From contig NZ_CP029185.2 of assembly GCF_003096015.2 (NCBI RefSeq), forward strand, positions 1,398,001-1,462,000: DNA of 64,000 nt, given 5' to 3'. Below, one piece after another: positions 9,037 through 18,234 of the stretch. The DNA comes from Limnobaculum parvum. Lineage in GTDB: Bacteria > Pseudomonadota > Gammaproteobacteria > Enterobacterales > Enterobacteriaceae. Under the pieces are notes generated by a model, which searched no databases, was not told the DNA's origin, and saw only the letters and a program-made list of their open reading frames with translations. Numbering within the stretch: position 1 is the stretch's first letter; the number at the start of each line of letters is the position of its first letter. A program made the translations under genes and the position numbers.

Positions 9037-9618
9037 AATTCCTCTGTAGAAGGGAGGTAGGAAGATATATTTGATTGTAAGGAAAATAACCCATTAAAAA
9101 AAGTTATTAGCCACATTGTTACCAATCGCTGTGATAGTTTTTATCTATTAAAAATTGTTTTTTAGATTTAAAATGAAGCCTAAACGGATTTTTATAGAGA
9201 ATTATGCTTTTTTTTACTCATTTGCTTTGACAATAAGGTAGCTATTTGCGAAAACATTATTCTGTGATTACGCTGGAAATTATATTAATAAAGCAGCCGT
9301 GCGTAGATAAATTGGCAAGATGATAGATACATACTCTTTATTTATATAGATTGACCGCATAATGCGATATGTTCAAATGATAGTTTAGCGTAGAATAGTG
9401 GAACTTCGCGGATCACAATTTAGTGGTATGTTTTAAGGTTGCCAGTTTAGTTAACCCAGTTGATGAGATGTTTTCGTTATTACGCGAAAATAATAACGAG
9501 AAACTGCCTGGTGGCAGATTTACCTGGTAGCTACAAGATTGGCCTGAACGGAGGCGCCAGATATCTTTTGGATAGATAATGGTGTATCAGAAACAAGGAA
9601 GATATTGAGAGAACAAAA
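9037..9618 (+). promoter_or_regulatory. Divergent trxB-lrp intergenic region with a structured lrp leader
   Basis: 582 bases without a gene, AT-rich in the first half. Two hairpins lie before lrp: CGTTATTA (9475-9482) with TAATAACG (9491-9498), and CTGCC (9504-9508) with GGCAG (9513-9517). E. coli lrp is known to have a long leader and to repress itself, so this is probably its promoter, operator and 5' UTR. A TTGACA at 9227-9232 has no convincing -10, so I place no start site. Confidence 0.5.
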
Positions 9619-10113
9619 ATGGTAGACAATAAAAAACGCCCTAGCAAAGATCTTGATCGCATTGACCGTAACATTTTGAATGAATTACAACTAGATGGCC
9701 GTATTTCCAACGTTGAACTGTCAAAACGTGTTGGTTTATCTCCAACACCCTGTTTGGAGCGCGTACGCCGTCTGGAAAGACAAAAATTCATTCAGGGATA
9801 TACGGCGTTATTAAATCCACACTATCTGGACGCATCGCTGTTGGTGTTTGTTGAAATTACCTTAAACCGTGGCGCGGCCGATGTGTTTGAGCAGTTCAAT
9901 ACTGCGGTACAAAAATTGGAAGAGATCCAAGAGTGCCATTTAGTATCCGGTGATTTTGACTACCTTCTGAAAACTCGCGTATCAGATATGTCTGCATACA
10001 GAAAACTGTTAGGTGAGACACTGCTGCGTTTACCGGGTGTAAACGACACGCGTACTTATGTGGTAATGGAAGAAGTTAAACAAAGTAACCACTTAGTTAT
10101 CAAAACACGATAA
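9619..10113 (+). CDS. lrp: Leucine-responsive regulatory protein Lrp
   Basis: Global transcription regulator and nucleoid-associated protein that senses leucine and controls amino-acid metabolism, fimbriae and its own gene. 164 residues, the same as E. coli, with near-identical sequence. The winged helix-turn-helix is at about 29-55 (ISNVELSKRVGLSPTPCLER) and the ligand-binding RAM domain covers the C-terminal half. serC, in this same window, is a known Lrp target in E. coli. The gene ends at the strong hairpin at 10176-10206. Confidence 0.98.
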   Translation: MVDNKKRPSKDLDRIDRNILNELQLDGRISNVELSKRVGLSPTPCLERVRRLERQKFIQGYTALLNPHYLDASLLVFVEITLNRGAADVFEQFNTAVQKLEEIQECHLVSGDFDYLLKTRVSDMSAYRKLLGETLLRLPGVNDTRTYVVMEEVKQSNHLVIKTR

Positions 10114-10156
10114 TTCGTTGTTGCAGGTGCAAAATCTGCTAACTTCCGTTACACTC

Positions 10157-10172
10157 CTGTGTATTCATACAG
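10157..10172. promoter_or_regulatory. LexA (SOS) box upstream of ftsK
   Basis: CTGT, eight bases (GTATTCAT), ACAG: an exact match to the CTGT-N8-ACAG core. It is 70 bases before the ftsK start. E. coli ftsK was also identified as an SOS-inducible gene (dinH), so position and known regulation agree. Confidence 0.9.
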
Positions 10173-10175
10173 TTT

Positions 10176-10206
10176 CAGCGCTGGGTATTCCTAGCGCTGC
10201 CGTTTT
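10176..10206 (+). terminator. Rho-independent terminator of lrp
   Basis: A 10-bp stem, 10176-10185 with 10190-10199 (one G-U pair), closes a TATT tetraloop and is followed by CCGTTTTATT. It begins only 3 bases after the LexA box, so a transcript started at that box would have to pass through it. Confidence 0.8.
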
Positions 10207-10241
10207 ATTACTTGGTACTACGGTAACCTGGAGAGCCTTTC

Positions 10242-13200
10242 TTGAGCCAGGAATATATAGAAGATAAAGAGCCTAAGTTGAAGAAGCTAAGTAGCCGCCA
10301 GCGGCTTTTGGAAGCTGGTTTATTATTGGTGGTTATTTTTTCCATTTACCTTATGGCGGCATTAATTAGCTTTAATCCTGCCGACCCCAGTTGGTCACAA
10401 ACAGCCTGGCATGAGCCTATTCATAATATAGGTGGTGAAGCCGGAGCTTGGCTGGCAGATACCCTGTTATTTATTTTTGGGGTGCTCGCTTATGCCGTAC
10501 CGCCGATGATCATTTTCCAGTGCTGGATGCTGTTTCGCCATGAGCGTGAGCAGAAAGCCGCCGATCTATTCTCTTTTTCACTACGCTTCATCGGGCTACT
10601 AGCGCTGATTTTTTCATCTTGTGGCCTGTCGGCTATCAGTATTGATGACTGGTACTATTTTGCTTCCGGCGGCGTGATTGGGAGTTTGATCAATAGTGCG
10701 CTGATACCTCATTTTAACAGCGTAGGTTCTACGCTGGTTCTGCTCAGCGTATGGGCAGTAGGGTTAACACTGTTTACCGGCTGGTCGTGGTTAACCGTTG
10801 CTGAAAAGATGGGTGCTTTTGTCATGGGTATCTTGACCTTTGCCTCTAATAAGACGCGCAAAGAGCGAGATGTTACTGATTACAAAGAGGATGATGTGAG
10901 TGAAAATAGAGTCACTCCAGCTGTTGGTGCGTCCTCTTTTGCAGCGGCGGCGGCCGATGATGTTCTGTTTACTGCGCCAGAAGTAAAATCTGATGCGTTA
11001 ACCCAGATTGATGATGACGTAGAGATAAATGAACGGCAGCAAGAGTTAACCTTTAACGCCGCGATGAACGATCGGTATCTGCCTGAACCGCAAGAGTCAT
11101 TTGAGCCCACAGTATTTGGCTCAGCCGATCCAGCGACTGACAGGACGATTAACTGGAACAACGCTTCTATTCAACGCGAGCCTGAAGTTACCTTTGAGCC
11201 CACTATTTCTGCCCCAGCACAACCCGCGATTTCTTTTGGACCCGCAACCTACACGTTCAGTAATTCTGAGCCATCGCCGGTAACGGCTAGCCCGTCAGAA
11301 ACGCAGCGTAACGAGTTTGTTAATCCTTATTCGCCGATTAATCCACCTGTTGTTGCTGATACGCCCGCTAATGAATCACCAGAGCCTTTGGTTCAGGGTA
11401 ATTTCAGTGCGATTGTACCGGGTAATACACCGTCAGATGCCGATCCACTATCCAATACCATAACCTTTGGTACGGCAATTACCGCCGCCACGGTTGCAAC
11501 AACGGCTGCCTCATCATCGACATCAAGCATGCCTTTTACACCTGTTGCAGGTAGTCAGCCACAGGTTAAACAGGGGGTAGGTCCAGCGTTTCCTCGACCA
11601 AATCCTGTTCGTATACCTACTCGCCGCGAGCTAGCTTCCTATGGCATTAAGTTACCATCGCAACGTGAAGCCGAGCAGCGTGAACGTGATCGCCTTAACC
11701 GCAATAAGCCAATAGTGAACAACTTCACTGTTAGGGAAGATGACGATGAGGCGATTGAACAAGAAGCATTGAGAAGGGCGTTTGCAGAAGAACAACGCCA
11801 ACGCTATAGCGAAGATTATCAGGATAATGATAGCGATATCATCGATAATCCTCTGTATGGTATTTCTGCTCGGGATGATGTTGATGATGAAGTGCCAACT
11901 GAACGTTCGGTTGAACCTCTATTTACTTTACCTTCTCAGGTGAGTGATGTGGAACGGACCAATGAAGTTCCTTTTGGCAATATCAATGACGTTTCGCAAA
12001 CGGTTACACCTTCTTATGGTTATCAGCAGCCAGTTGAACGTCCGGTCATTTCTGCAACACAGGCACCGGTCGCGCAATCAGGTTACACACAGCCATCTCA
12101 TGGCGTTCATACTCATGGCGTTAATGTATCGCCGCAGCCGTCATCGCCTTTCCAACCGGTAGCGCCGAAAGAAGAGCCACAACCGTCTCAGCCGTCAATG
12201 GATGGTTTAATTCATCCGTTCCTGATGCGTAATGAGCGACCATTAGAGAAATCGACTACGCCGCTACCTTCTCTTGATTTGTTGGCTTCACCGCCATTGA
12301 ATCAGGATCCCGTGGATGTGGAAGCCTTAGAAGAGACCGCGCGTTTACTGGAGCGTCGTCTGGCTGATTTCCGCGTTAAAGCTCATGTGGTAGACATTTT
12401 ACCCGGCCCAGTAATTACCCGTTTTGAATTGGATTTGGCTCCGGGAGTTAAAGCCTCTCGAATTTCCAGTTTGGCGCGAGATTTAGCGCGTTCACTGTCG
12501 GTGACGGCGGTGCGTGTGGTTGAGGTTATTCCAGGTAAGCCTTATGTTGGCCTAGAATTGCCAAATGAACATCGTCAGACTGTCTATATGCGTGAAGTGT
12601 TGGATGGTCCTGAGTTTATCAACTCAGACTCTCCATTGACGGTTGTTTTGGGTAAAGATATTTCAGGTCAACCAGTTATTGCCGATTTGGCCAAGATGCC
12701 CCACTTACTGGTCGCGGGTACGACGGGTTCGGGTAAATCTGTTGGGGTGAACGCCATGATTCTGAGTATGCTATATAAAGCTAAGCCAGAAGATGTTCGC
12801 TTTATCATGATCGACCCTAAAATGCTGGAGTTATCAGTTTATGAGGGAATTCCTCACCTGTTAACTGAAGTGGTTACCGATATGAAAGACGCTTCCAACG
12901 CGCTTCGTTGGTGCGTTGGTGAGATGGAACGCCGCTATAAGTTGATGTCTGCCCTTGGGGTAAGAAACCTGGCGGGATACAACGAAAGAGTTGAAGAGGC
13001 GGAACGACTTGGGCGTCCAATTCCGGATCCATTCTGGAAGCCAAGCGAAAGCATGGATGTGTCGCCACCAATGCTAGAAAAGCTGCCTTATATCGTCGTG
13101 CTGGTTGATGAATTTGCCGATTTGATGATGTCGGTAGGCAAGAAAGTTGAAGAGCTTATAGCCCGTTTGGCCCAAAAGGCTCGGGCCGCGGGTATTCACT

Positions 13201-13736
13201 TGGTGTTGGCAACTCAGCGTCCATCGGTTGATGTTATTACCGGTCTGATTAAAGCCAATATTCCAACTCGGATGGCGTTTACCGTATCCAGCAAAATTGA
13301 CTCACGCACTATCCTCGACCAGGGGGGGGCTGAATCTTTGTTGGGTATGGGGGATATGCTTTATTTACCGCCAAACTCATCCATGCCGGTACGTGTTCAC
13401 GGGGCTTTTGTACGCGATCAGGAAGTTCATGCTGTGGTTCAGGACTGGAAATCTCGCGGTCGTCCTCAGTATATTGATTGCATTACGGCAACCTCTGAAG
13501 AAGGTGAAGGTGGTTTTGGGCTGGAAGCCGATGAGGAGCTGGATCCGCTGTTCGATCAAGCAGTGGCTTTTGTAGTAGAAAAGAAAAAGCCATCTATCTC
13601 TGGCATTCAGCGTCAGTTCCGTATTGGCTATAACCGTGCGGCGCGCATTATTGATCAAATGGAAGCTCAGGGCATTGTGAGTCCTCCGGGGCATAATGGT
13701 AACCGAGAGGTTTTAGCTCGCGGTCAGTTTGATTAA
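10242..13736 (+). CDS. ftsK: DNA translocase FtsK
   Basis: Septal DNA pump that aligns the chromosome terminus and activates XerCD at dif. The N-terminal about 200 residues hold four membrane segments that anchor it at the divisome. A long low-complexity linker rich in Pro, Gln, Ser and acidic residues runs to about 660. The motor has Walker A GTTGSGKS (826-833) and DEFAD (956-960). The C-terminal gamma domain (about 1100-1164), which reads KOPS sites, contains SISGIQRQFRIGYNRAAR. The start is TTG, as in E. coli, with the same MSQEYIEDKE start. At 1164 residues it is shorter than E. coli FtsK (1329); the difference is in the linker. Likely SOS-regulated through the box at 10157. Confidence 0.97.
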   Translation: MSQEYIEDKEPKLKKLSSRQRLLEAGLLLVVIFSIYLMAALISFNPADPSWSQTAWHEPIHNIGGEAGAWLADTLLFIFGVLAYAVPPMIIFQCWMLFRHEREQKAADLFSFSLRFIGLLALIFSSCGLSAISIDDWYYFASGGVIGSLINSALIPHFNSVGSTLVLLSVWAVGLTLFTGWSWLTVAEKMGAFVMGILTFASNKTRKERDVTDYKEDDVSENRVTPAVGASSFAAAAADDVLFTAPEVKSDALTQIDDDVEINERQQELTFNAAMNDRYLPEPQESFEPTVFGSADPATDRTINWNNASIQREPEVTFEPTISAPAQPAISFGPATYTFSNSEPSPVTASPSETQRNEFVNPYSPINPPVVADTPANESPEPLVQGNFSAIVPGNTPSDADPLSNTITFGTAITAATVATTAASSSTSSMPFTPVAGSQPQVKQGVGPAFPRPNPVRIPTRRELASYGIKLPSQREAEQRERDRLNRNKPIVNNFTVREDDDEAIEQEALRRAFAEEQRQRYSEDYQDNDSDIIDNPLYGISARDDVDDEVPTERSVEPLFTLPSQVSDVERTNEVPFGNINDVSQTVTPSYGYQQPVERPVISATQAPVAQSGYTQPSHGVHTHGVNVSPQPSSPFQPVAPKEEPQPSQPSMDGLIHPFLMRNERPLEKSTTPLPSLDLLASPPLNQDPVDVEALEETARLLERRLADFRVKAHVVDILPGPVITRFELDLAPGVKASRISSLARDLARSLSVTAVRVVEVIPGKPYVGLELPNEHRQTVYMREVLDGPEFINSDSPLTVVLGKDISGQPVIADLAKMPHLLVAGTTGSGKSVGVNAMILSMLYKAKPEDVRFIMIDPKMLELSVYEGIPHLLTEVVTDMKDASNALRWCVGEMERRYKLMSALGVRNLAGYNERVEEAERLGRPIPDPFWKPSESMDVSPPMLEKLPYIVVLVDEFADLMMSVGKKVEELIARLAQKARAAGIHLVLATQRPSVDVITGLIKANIPTRMAFTVSSKIDSRTILDQGGAESLLGMGDMLYLPPNSSMPVRVHGAFVRDQEVHAVVQDWKSRGRPQYIDCITATSEEGEGGFGLEADEELDPLFDQAVAFVVEKKKPSISGIQRQFRIGYNRAARIIDQMEAQGIVSPPGHNGNREVLARGQFD

Positions 13737-13744
13737 TTTTAAGC

Positions 13745-13781
13745 AACAACTGTTGTTCAAGGGCCGCATTTTGCGGCCCTT
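13745..13781 (+). terminator. Paired hairpins after ftsK, terminator-like
   Basis: AACAAC-T-GTTGTT (13745-13757) is followed directly by AAGGGCCGC (13759-13767), loop ATTTT, and GCGGCCCTT (13773-13781). The second stem is 9 bp and GC-rich, 9 bases or more past the ftsK stop, but there is no T run after it. Confidence 0.6.
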
Positions 13782-13926
13782 ATGCTAACTGAAAAGATAA
13801 GTAAAAGATCATATACTTACTGCTTTGAGACTATACGTGACAGGGGGTTGTCAGGTAGAGTTGGCGGTTGATATTCGACGCGTTTAATGGACGCTTTATT
13901 GATAATAGATGGGAGTAATTGCAACA

Positions 13927-14538
13927 ATGAAGAAATTATTTATCGCCTGTTGCCTGATGTCTGGTCTGGTATCATCAGCCGTACTGGCTGATGCTCGTAC
14001 AGACTTGCAGAGCCGTTTAAATAAGGTGAATAGTTTTCATGCCAGTTTCTCTCAGTCAGTGAAAGATGCCGGTGGTGCTGCAATTCAACAGGGTGAGGGT
14101 GAACTGTGGGTTAAGCGTCCTAACCTGTTTCGTTGGCATATGACTTCACCGGATGAAAGTATTTTGGTGTCTGATGGTAAGACCCTGTGGTTTTTTAATC
14201 CATTCGTTGAACAAGCAACGGCAACCTGGTTAGACAGTGTGACTGGGGATACGCCATTTATGCTGATTACCCGTAATAGCGCTACTGACTGGAGTAAATA
14301 TGACATAGCGCAAAAGGGCGATGAGTTTGAGTTAAAGCCAAAAGCGACTAAGGGTAATCTGAAAGCATTTTCCATTAATGTGACCGATGACGGTGTGATT
14401 AAAGGCTTTGTTGCAGTAGAACAAGATGGACAACGCAGTACTTATACTTTGAAAGGCCAACAAAGTGGTTCTGTTGATGCCGCTAAATTCACCTTTACAC
14501 CACCGAAAGGCGTGACCATCGACGATCAGCGCCAGTGA
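13927..14538 (+). CDS. lolA: Outer-membrane lipoprotein carrier protein LolA
   Basis: Periplasmic chaperone that takes lipoproteins from LolCDE and hands them to LolB at the outer membrane. 203 residues, equal to E. coli. The signal peptide ends in VLA at residue 21, giving mature DARTDLQSR. Conserved segments include NSFHASFSQSV, GELWVKRPNLFRWHM and SDGKTLWFFNPFVEQATATWL. The frame can be opened at 13909, but that adds residues before a perfect signal peptide and has no ribosome site; GGGAG precedes 13927 at slightly long spacing. It is followed by rarA after 7 bases. Confidence 0.96.
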   Translation: MKKLFIACCLMSGLVSSAVLADARTDLQSRLNKVNSFHASFSQSVKDAGGAAIQQGEGELWVKRPNLFRWHMTSPDESILVSDGKTLWFFNPFVEQATATWLDSVTGDTPFMLITRNSATDWSKYDIAQKGDEFELKPKATKGNLKAFSINVTDDGVIKGFVAVEQDGQRSTYTLKGQQSGSVDAAKFTFTPPKGVTIDDQRQ

Positions 14539-14545
14539 GGTCTTA

Positions 14546-15889
14546 GTGAGCAATCTGTCACTCGATTTCTCTCAGAATGAGTTTCAGCCTTTGGCCGCTC
14601 GTATGCGGCCTCGGACGCTGGCTGAATATATCGGTCAGCGCCATCTGCTTTCAGCGGGTAAGCCATTACCACGAGCAATAGAGGCTGGACATCTGCACTC
14701 AATGATTTTGTGGGGGCCGCCGGGCACAGGGAAAACCACGTTGGCTGAGATTATTGGTCATTATGGTAAGGCGGATATTGAGCGAATATCGGCGGTAACT
14801 TCCGGTATTAAAGAGATTCGGGAATCTATTGAACGAGCACGAAATAATCGCGACGCCGGCCGAAGAACCATTCTGTTCGTTGATGAAGTTCATCGTTTTA
14901 ATAAGAGTCAGCAGGATGCCTTCCTGCCTCATATAGAAGACGGCACCATTACCTTTATTGGTGCAACCACGGAAAACCCCTCATTTGAATTAAACTCAGC
15001 ACTGTTATCCAGAGCGAGAGTCTATTTGCTGAAATCTTTGGAAAGTGGTGATATCGAGCAAGTTCTGTTACAGGCCATGAAAGATGAAGAGCGAGGATAT
15101 GGTAAACAAAATATCGTTTTACCTGATGAAACTCGACGCATGTTGTCTGAATTGGTCAATGGGGATGCTCGCCGGGCACTGAACAGTCTGGAGATGATGG
15201 CGGATATGGCCGAAATTTCCGCCGATGGTCAGCGCGTTTTAACGCCTGAATTGCTGAAAGAGATCTCCGGTGAGCGCAGCGCCCGCTTTGATAATAAGGG
15301 TGACCGTTATTATGATCTCATTTCAGCGTTGCATAAATCTGTACGGGGCTCTGCGCCCGACGCAGCACTTTATTGGTATGCCCGGATTATTACCGCTGGA
15401 GGCGATCCGCTGTATGTTGCTCGCCGTTTGCTGGCGATTGCTTCAGAAGATGTTGGTAATGCCGATCCGCGTGGTATGCAGGTGGCGATTGCCGCCTGGG
15501 ATTGCTTTACCCGAGTCGGGCCCGCGGAAGGTGAAAGAGCTATCGCTCAGGCGATCGTCTATCTGGCTTGTGCACCAAAAAGCAACGCGGTATATACAGC
15601 GTTTAAAGCAGCTATGCAGGATGCTCAGCATCAGAAAGATTTTGATGTACCCGACCATTTACGTAATGCGCCGACTAAACTAATGAAAGAGATGGGGCTA
15701 GGCGCAGCGTATCGTTATGCGCATGATGAACCAAACGCCTATGCGGCAGGAGAGAATTATTTTCCACCGGAAATGGCGGGTCAGCGCTATTATTTTCCTG
15801 AACCACGAGGTTTAGAAACCAAGATTGCAGAAAAGCTCAGTTGGTTGGCTGAGCAGGATCAAAATAGCACGACAAAACGCTACCGTTAA
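14546..15889 (+). CDS. rarA: Replication-associated recombination protein RarA (MgsA)
   Basis: AAA+ ATPase related to clamp loaders that acts at stalled replication forks. 447 residues, the same as E. coli. Walker A GPPGTGKT is at 57-64, Walker B is LFVDEVHRFNKSQQDA, and the sensor region reads GATTENPSFELNSALLSR. The C-terminal half (DALYWYAR-type segment, YVARRLLAIASEDVGNADP) is the tetramerisation domain. The start is GTG with GAGG overlapping the lolA stop, so lolA-rarA form one operon. The GTG and the MSNLSLDFS start match E. coli. Confidence 0.97.
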   Translation: MSNLSLDFSQNEFQPLAARMRPRTLAEYIGQRHLLSAGKPLPRAIEAGHLHSMILWGPPGTGKTTLAEIIGHYGKADIERISAVTSGIKEIRESIERARNNRDAGRRTILFVDEVHRFNKSQQDAFLPHIEDGTITFIGATTENPSFELNSALLSRARVYLLKSLESGDIEQVLLQAMKDEERGYGKQNIVLPDETRRMLSELVNGDARRALNSLEMMADMAEISADGQRVLTPELLKEISGERSARFDNKGDRYYDLISALHKSVRGSAPDAALYWYARIITAGGDPLYVARRLLAIASEDVGNADPRGMQVAIAAWDCFTRVGPAEGERAIAQAIVYLACAPKSNAVYTAFKAAMQDAQHQKDFDVPDHLRNAPTKLMKEMGLGAAYRYAHDEPNAYAAGENYFPPEMAGQRYYFPEPRGLETKIAEKLSWLAEQDQNSTTKRYR

Positions 15890-15993
15890 CCTGTTGGTTG
15901 CGGTAAGGTAATTACGGAAAACTGTCTGCCGGGCTGCCAGTCAGCCGGTATGGCTATCGATTAATATTAAAAATATATAGGCATAGGATTAGC

Positions 15994-17286
15994 ATGCTGG
16001 ACCCGAATTTATTACGTAATGAGCTAGACGCAACTGCTGAAAAACTGGCTCGCAGAGGTTTTAAACTGGATGTAGATACTTTACGTAAGCAGGAAGAGCG
16101 CCGTAAGGTTTTGCAGGTTGAAACGGAATCATTACAAGCAGAGCGTAATGCACGATCGAAGTCCATCGGTGAAGCTAAAGCGCGTGGCGAAGATATTGAA
16201 GCGCTGCGTGGAGAAGTGAACCAACTGGGCGAAAAGTTGGATGCCGCTAAATCTGAGCTTGAGCAGTTACAATCTGAGATTCACAATTCGGTTTCGCTTA
16301 TTCCTAATATTCCTGATGAGTCGGTACCATTTGGTAAAGATGAACATGACAATCTGGAAGTCAGCCGTTGGGGTGAGCCGCGTAAATTTGATTTCCCTAT
16401 TCGCGATCACGTTGATTTAGGAGAAAGCTGTGGTGGGTTAGATTTTGCTGCCGCCGTGAAGCTGACAGGTGCACGTTTTGTGGTGATGAAGGGGCAAATT
16501 GCCCGTATGCACCGCGCGCTGGCTCATTTTATGCTTGACCTGCACACCACTCAGCATGGCTATATGGAAACCTACGTTCCTTATCTGGTTAACCAGGCAA
16601 CGTTGTTCGGTACCGGACAACTGCCAAAGTTTGGTGAAGACCTGTTTCACACCAAACCTTTGGCTGAAGAGGCTGAAACCAGTAGCTATGGCTTAATTCC
16701 TACGGCGGAAGTACCGGTTACTAACTTGGTGCGTGATGAAATTCTGGATGAAGAACAACTGCCGTTGAAGATGACCGCCCATACGCCATGCTTCCGCTCA
16801 GAAGCCGGTTCATATGGTCGCGATACGCGTGGTCTGATCCGGATGCACCAGTTTGATAAAGTTGAGTTGGTACAAATTGTTCGCCCTGAAGACTCAATGA
16901 ATGCATTAGAAGAGCTGACCGGTCATGCAGAAAAAGTACTGCAGTTACTGGGGCTACCTTATCGTAAAGTTTTATTGTGTACCGGTGATATGGGCTTTGG
17001 CTCAAGCAAAACTTACGATCTGGAAGTTTGGGTTCCGGCACAGAATACGTATCGTGAGATTTCATCCTGCTCTAACATGTGGGATTTTCAGGCTCGTCGT
17101 ATGCAGGCGCGCTATCGCGGTAAGAGCGATAAGAAAACTACGCTGGTTCATACCTTAAACGGTTCTGGTCTGGCGGTTGGTCGTACTCTGGTCGCTATAC
17201 TGGAGAACTATCAACAGGCTGATGGGCGTATTGAAGTACCAGAAGCGCTACGTTCGTATATGGGCGGTCTGGAATATATCGGCTGA
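15994..17286 (+). CDS. serS: Seryl-tRNA synthetase
   Basis: Class II synthetase charging tRNA-Ser and tRNA-Sec. 430 residues, as in E. coli. The N-terminal coiled-coil arm that contacts the long variable arm of tRNA-Ser spans about 30-105. Catalytic motifs are visible: TAEVPVTNLVRDE, motif 2 CFRSEAGSYGRDTRGLIRMHQ and motif 3 GSGLAVGRTLVAILENYQ. Start ATG with a weak AGG-containing leader. A strong terminator follows directly. Confidence 0.98.
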   Translation: MLDPNLLRNELDATAEKLARRGFKLDVDTLRKQEERRKVLQVETESLQAERNARSKSIGEAKARGEDIEALRGEVNQLGEKLDAAKSELEQLQSEIHNSVSLIPNIPDESVPFGKDEHDNLEVSRWGEPRKFDFPIRDHVDLGESCGGLDFAAAVKLTGARFVVMKGQIARMHRALAHFMLDLHTTQHGYMETYVPYLVNQATLFGTGQLPKFGEDLFHTKPLAEEAETSSYGLIPTAEVPVTNLVRDEILDEEQLPLKMTAHTPCFRSEAGSYGRDTRGLIRMHQFDKVELVQIVRPEDSMNALEELTGHAEKVLQLLGLPYRKVLLCTGDMGFGSSKTYDLEVWVPAQNTYREISSCSNMWDFQARRMQARYRGKSDKKTTLVHTLNGSGLAVGRTLVAILENYQQADGRIEVPEALRSYMGGLEYIG

Positions 17287-17308
17287 TCATCTTTCGGTTA
17301 ATCAAATG

Positions 17309-17335
17309 GCCCCGGGTTCATTCCGGGGCTTTTTT
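17309..17335 (+). terminator. Rho-independent terminator of serS
   Basis: GCCCCGG (17309-17315), loop GTTCATT, CCGGGGC (17323-17329), then six T (17330-17335), 23 bases past the stop. A canonical structure. Confidence 0.92.
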
Positions 17336-17592
17336 ATGTGGTTGATATACCTGAATTAACGAGAAGTAAATCATTTATCTATCAGGAACAGGATGTGATT
17401 ATATTTCACCAAGAAAAATAAGCATCATGCCAAAGCGGGTTCTATTCTGGTCGTTTACAGTGAAATTATTGGTCGTGCAGTATTTTATAATCTGCATATG
17501 ACCGTTGGTGGTGACCTTCGGTGATTAATCTGTAATATAATAAACGGCGCTGTTTATTGAATATCCACTGCCAACTGATAGAAAGGTTATTT
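17336..17592 (+). promoter_or_regulatory. serS-dmsD gap
   Basis: About 257 bases past the terminator, AT-rich. It has two TATAAT matches (17486-17491 and 17536-17541), neither with a good -35 at proper spacing. I looked for an FNR box (TTGAT-N4-ATCAA), expected for a DMSO reductase chaperone, and found only single half-sites. Confidence 0.3.
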
Positions 17593-18234
17593 ATGATTTC
17601 TCCTGCTATGCCTAGCTTCGCCGATCTTGATGACGTTTCATTAACCGGTCGGATGCTGGGAGCTCTGCTGTATTATGCACCGAATCGGCCGGAAATAATT
17701 TCATTGCGCGAATTATTCAGTAATGATAGTTGGCAAGAAGAATGGCCCTGTGGTGCTGTGACTGAGATCAATTCAGCAGCAGCGTTGATTAACACCGGAT
17801 TGAATATAGAGAATCGACAAACTCTGGAGGAGGCCTACCAGCGTTTGTTTGTTGGTCCGGATGCATTACCTGCGCCACCCTGGGGTTCCGTTTATCTGGA
17901 TCATGAGAGCGTCATTTTTGGGCATTCAACGCTGGTTTTGCGCCAATGGCAAGCTTCTCTGGGGATTGAAGTTCAACAGCAACAGCGTGAACCGGAAGAT
18001 CATATTGGATTACTATTAATGTTGGCAGCATGGTTGGCAGAAAATCAGCCTGAACAACTGACGATACTTCTGGGTGAGCACGTGTTGCCGTGGAGCGGCC
18101 GCTGTTTGACTTTATTGGAGGAGAGGGCGGAACACCCTTTTTATCAGGGGATTGCCCGGCTAACGACCCTAAGTTTAGCGCACTGGCAACAGCGCCTGAA
18201 TGTGTCTGTCATCAGTAAGGATCTGTTTTTCTGA
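17593..18234 (+). CDS. dmsD: DmsD/TorD-family Tat chaperone
   Basis: Cytoplasmic chaperone that binds the twin-arginine signal peptide of a molybdoenzyme such as DmsA and holds it until the cofactor is in. The 213-residue product matches E. coli DmsD at family landmarks: MLGALLYYAPNRPE, YQRLFVGPDALPAPPWGSVYLD, LRQWQ, PEDHIGLLL, AAWLAENQ and EHPFYQGIARL. The frame is open from a TTG at 17557, but the ATG at 17593 has GAAAGG upstream and fits the family length. Its stop overlaps the next start (TGATG). In E. coli this site holds dmsABC; none of those enzyme genes is in the window, so the client must be encoded elsewhere or be lost. Confidence 0.88.
   Translation: MISPAMPSFADLDDVSLTGRMLGALLYYAPNRPEIISLRELFSNDSWQEEWPCGAVTEINSAAALINTGLNIENRQTLEEAYQRLFVGPDALPAPPWGSVYLDHESVIFGHSTLVLRQWQASLGIEVQQQQREPEDHIGLLLMLAAWLAENQPEQLTILLGEHVLPWSGRCLTLLEERAEHPFYQGIARLTTLSLAHWQQRLNVSVISKDLFF

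Noticed and set aside
9227..9232. TTGACA as the lrp -35 element
   Set aside because: The nearest -10-like hexamer is 22 bases away, too far for a sigma-70 promoter.
17336..17592. FNR site before dmsD
   Set aside because: Only isolated half-sites were found, none with the proper 4-base spacing.
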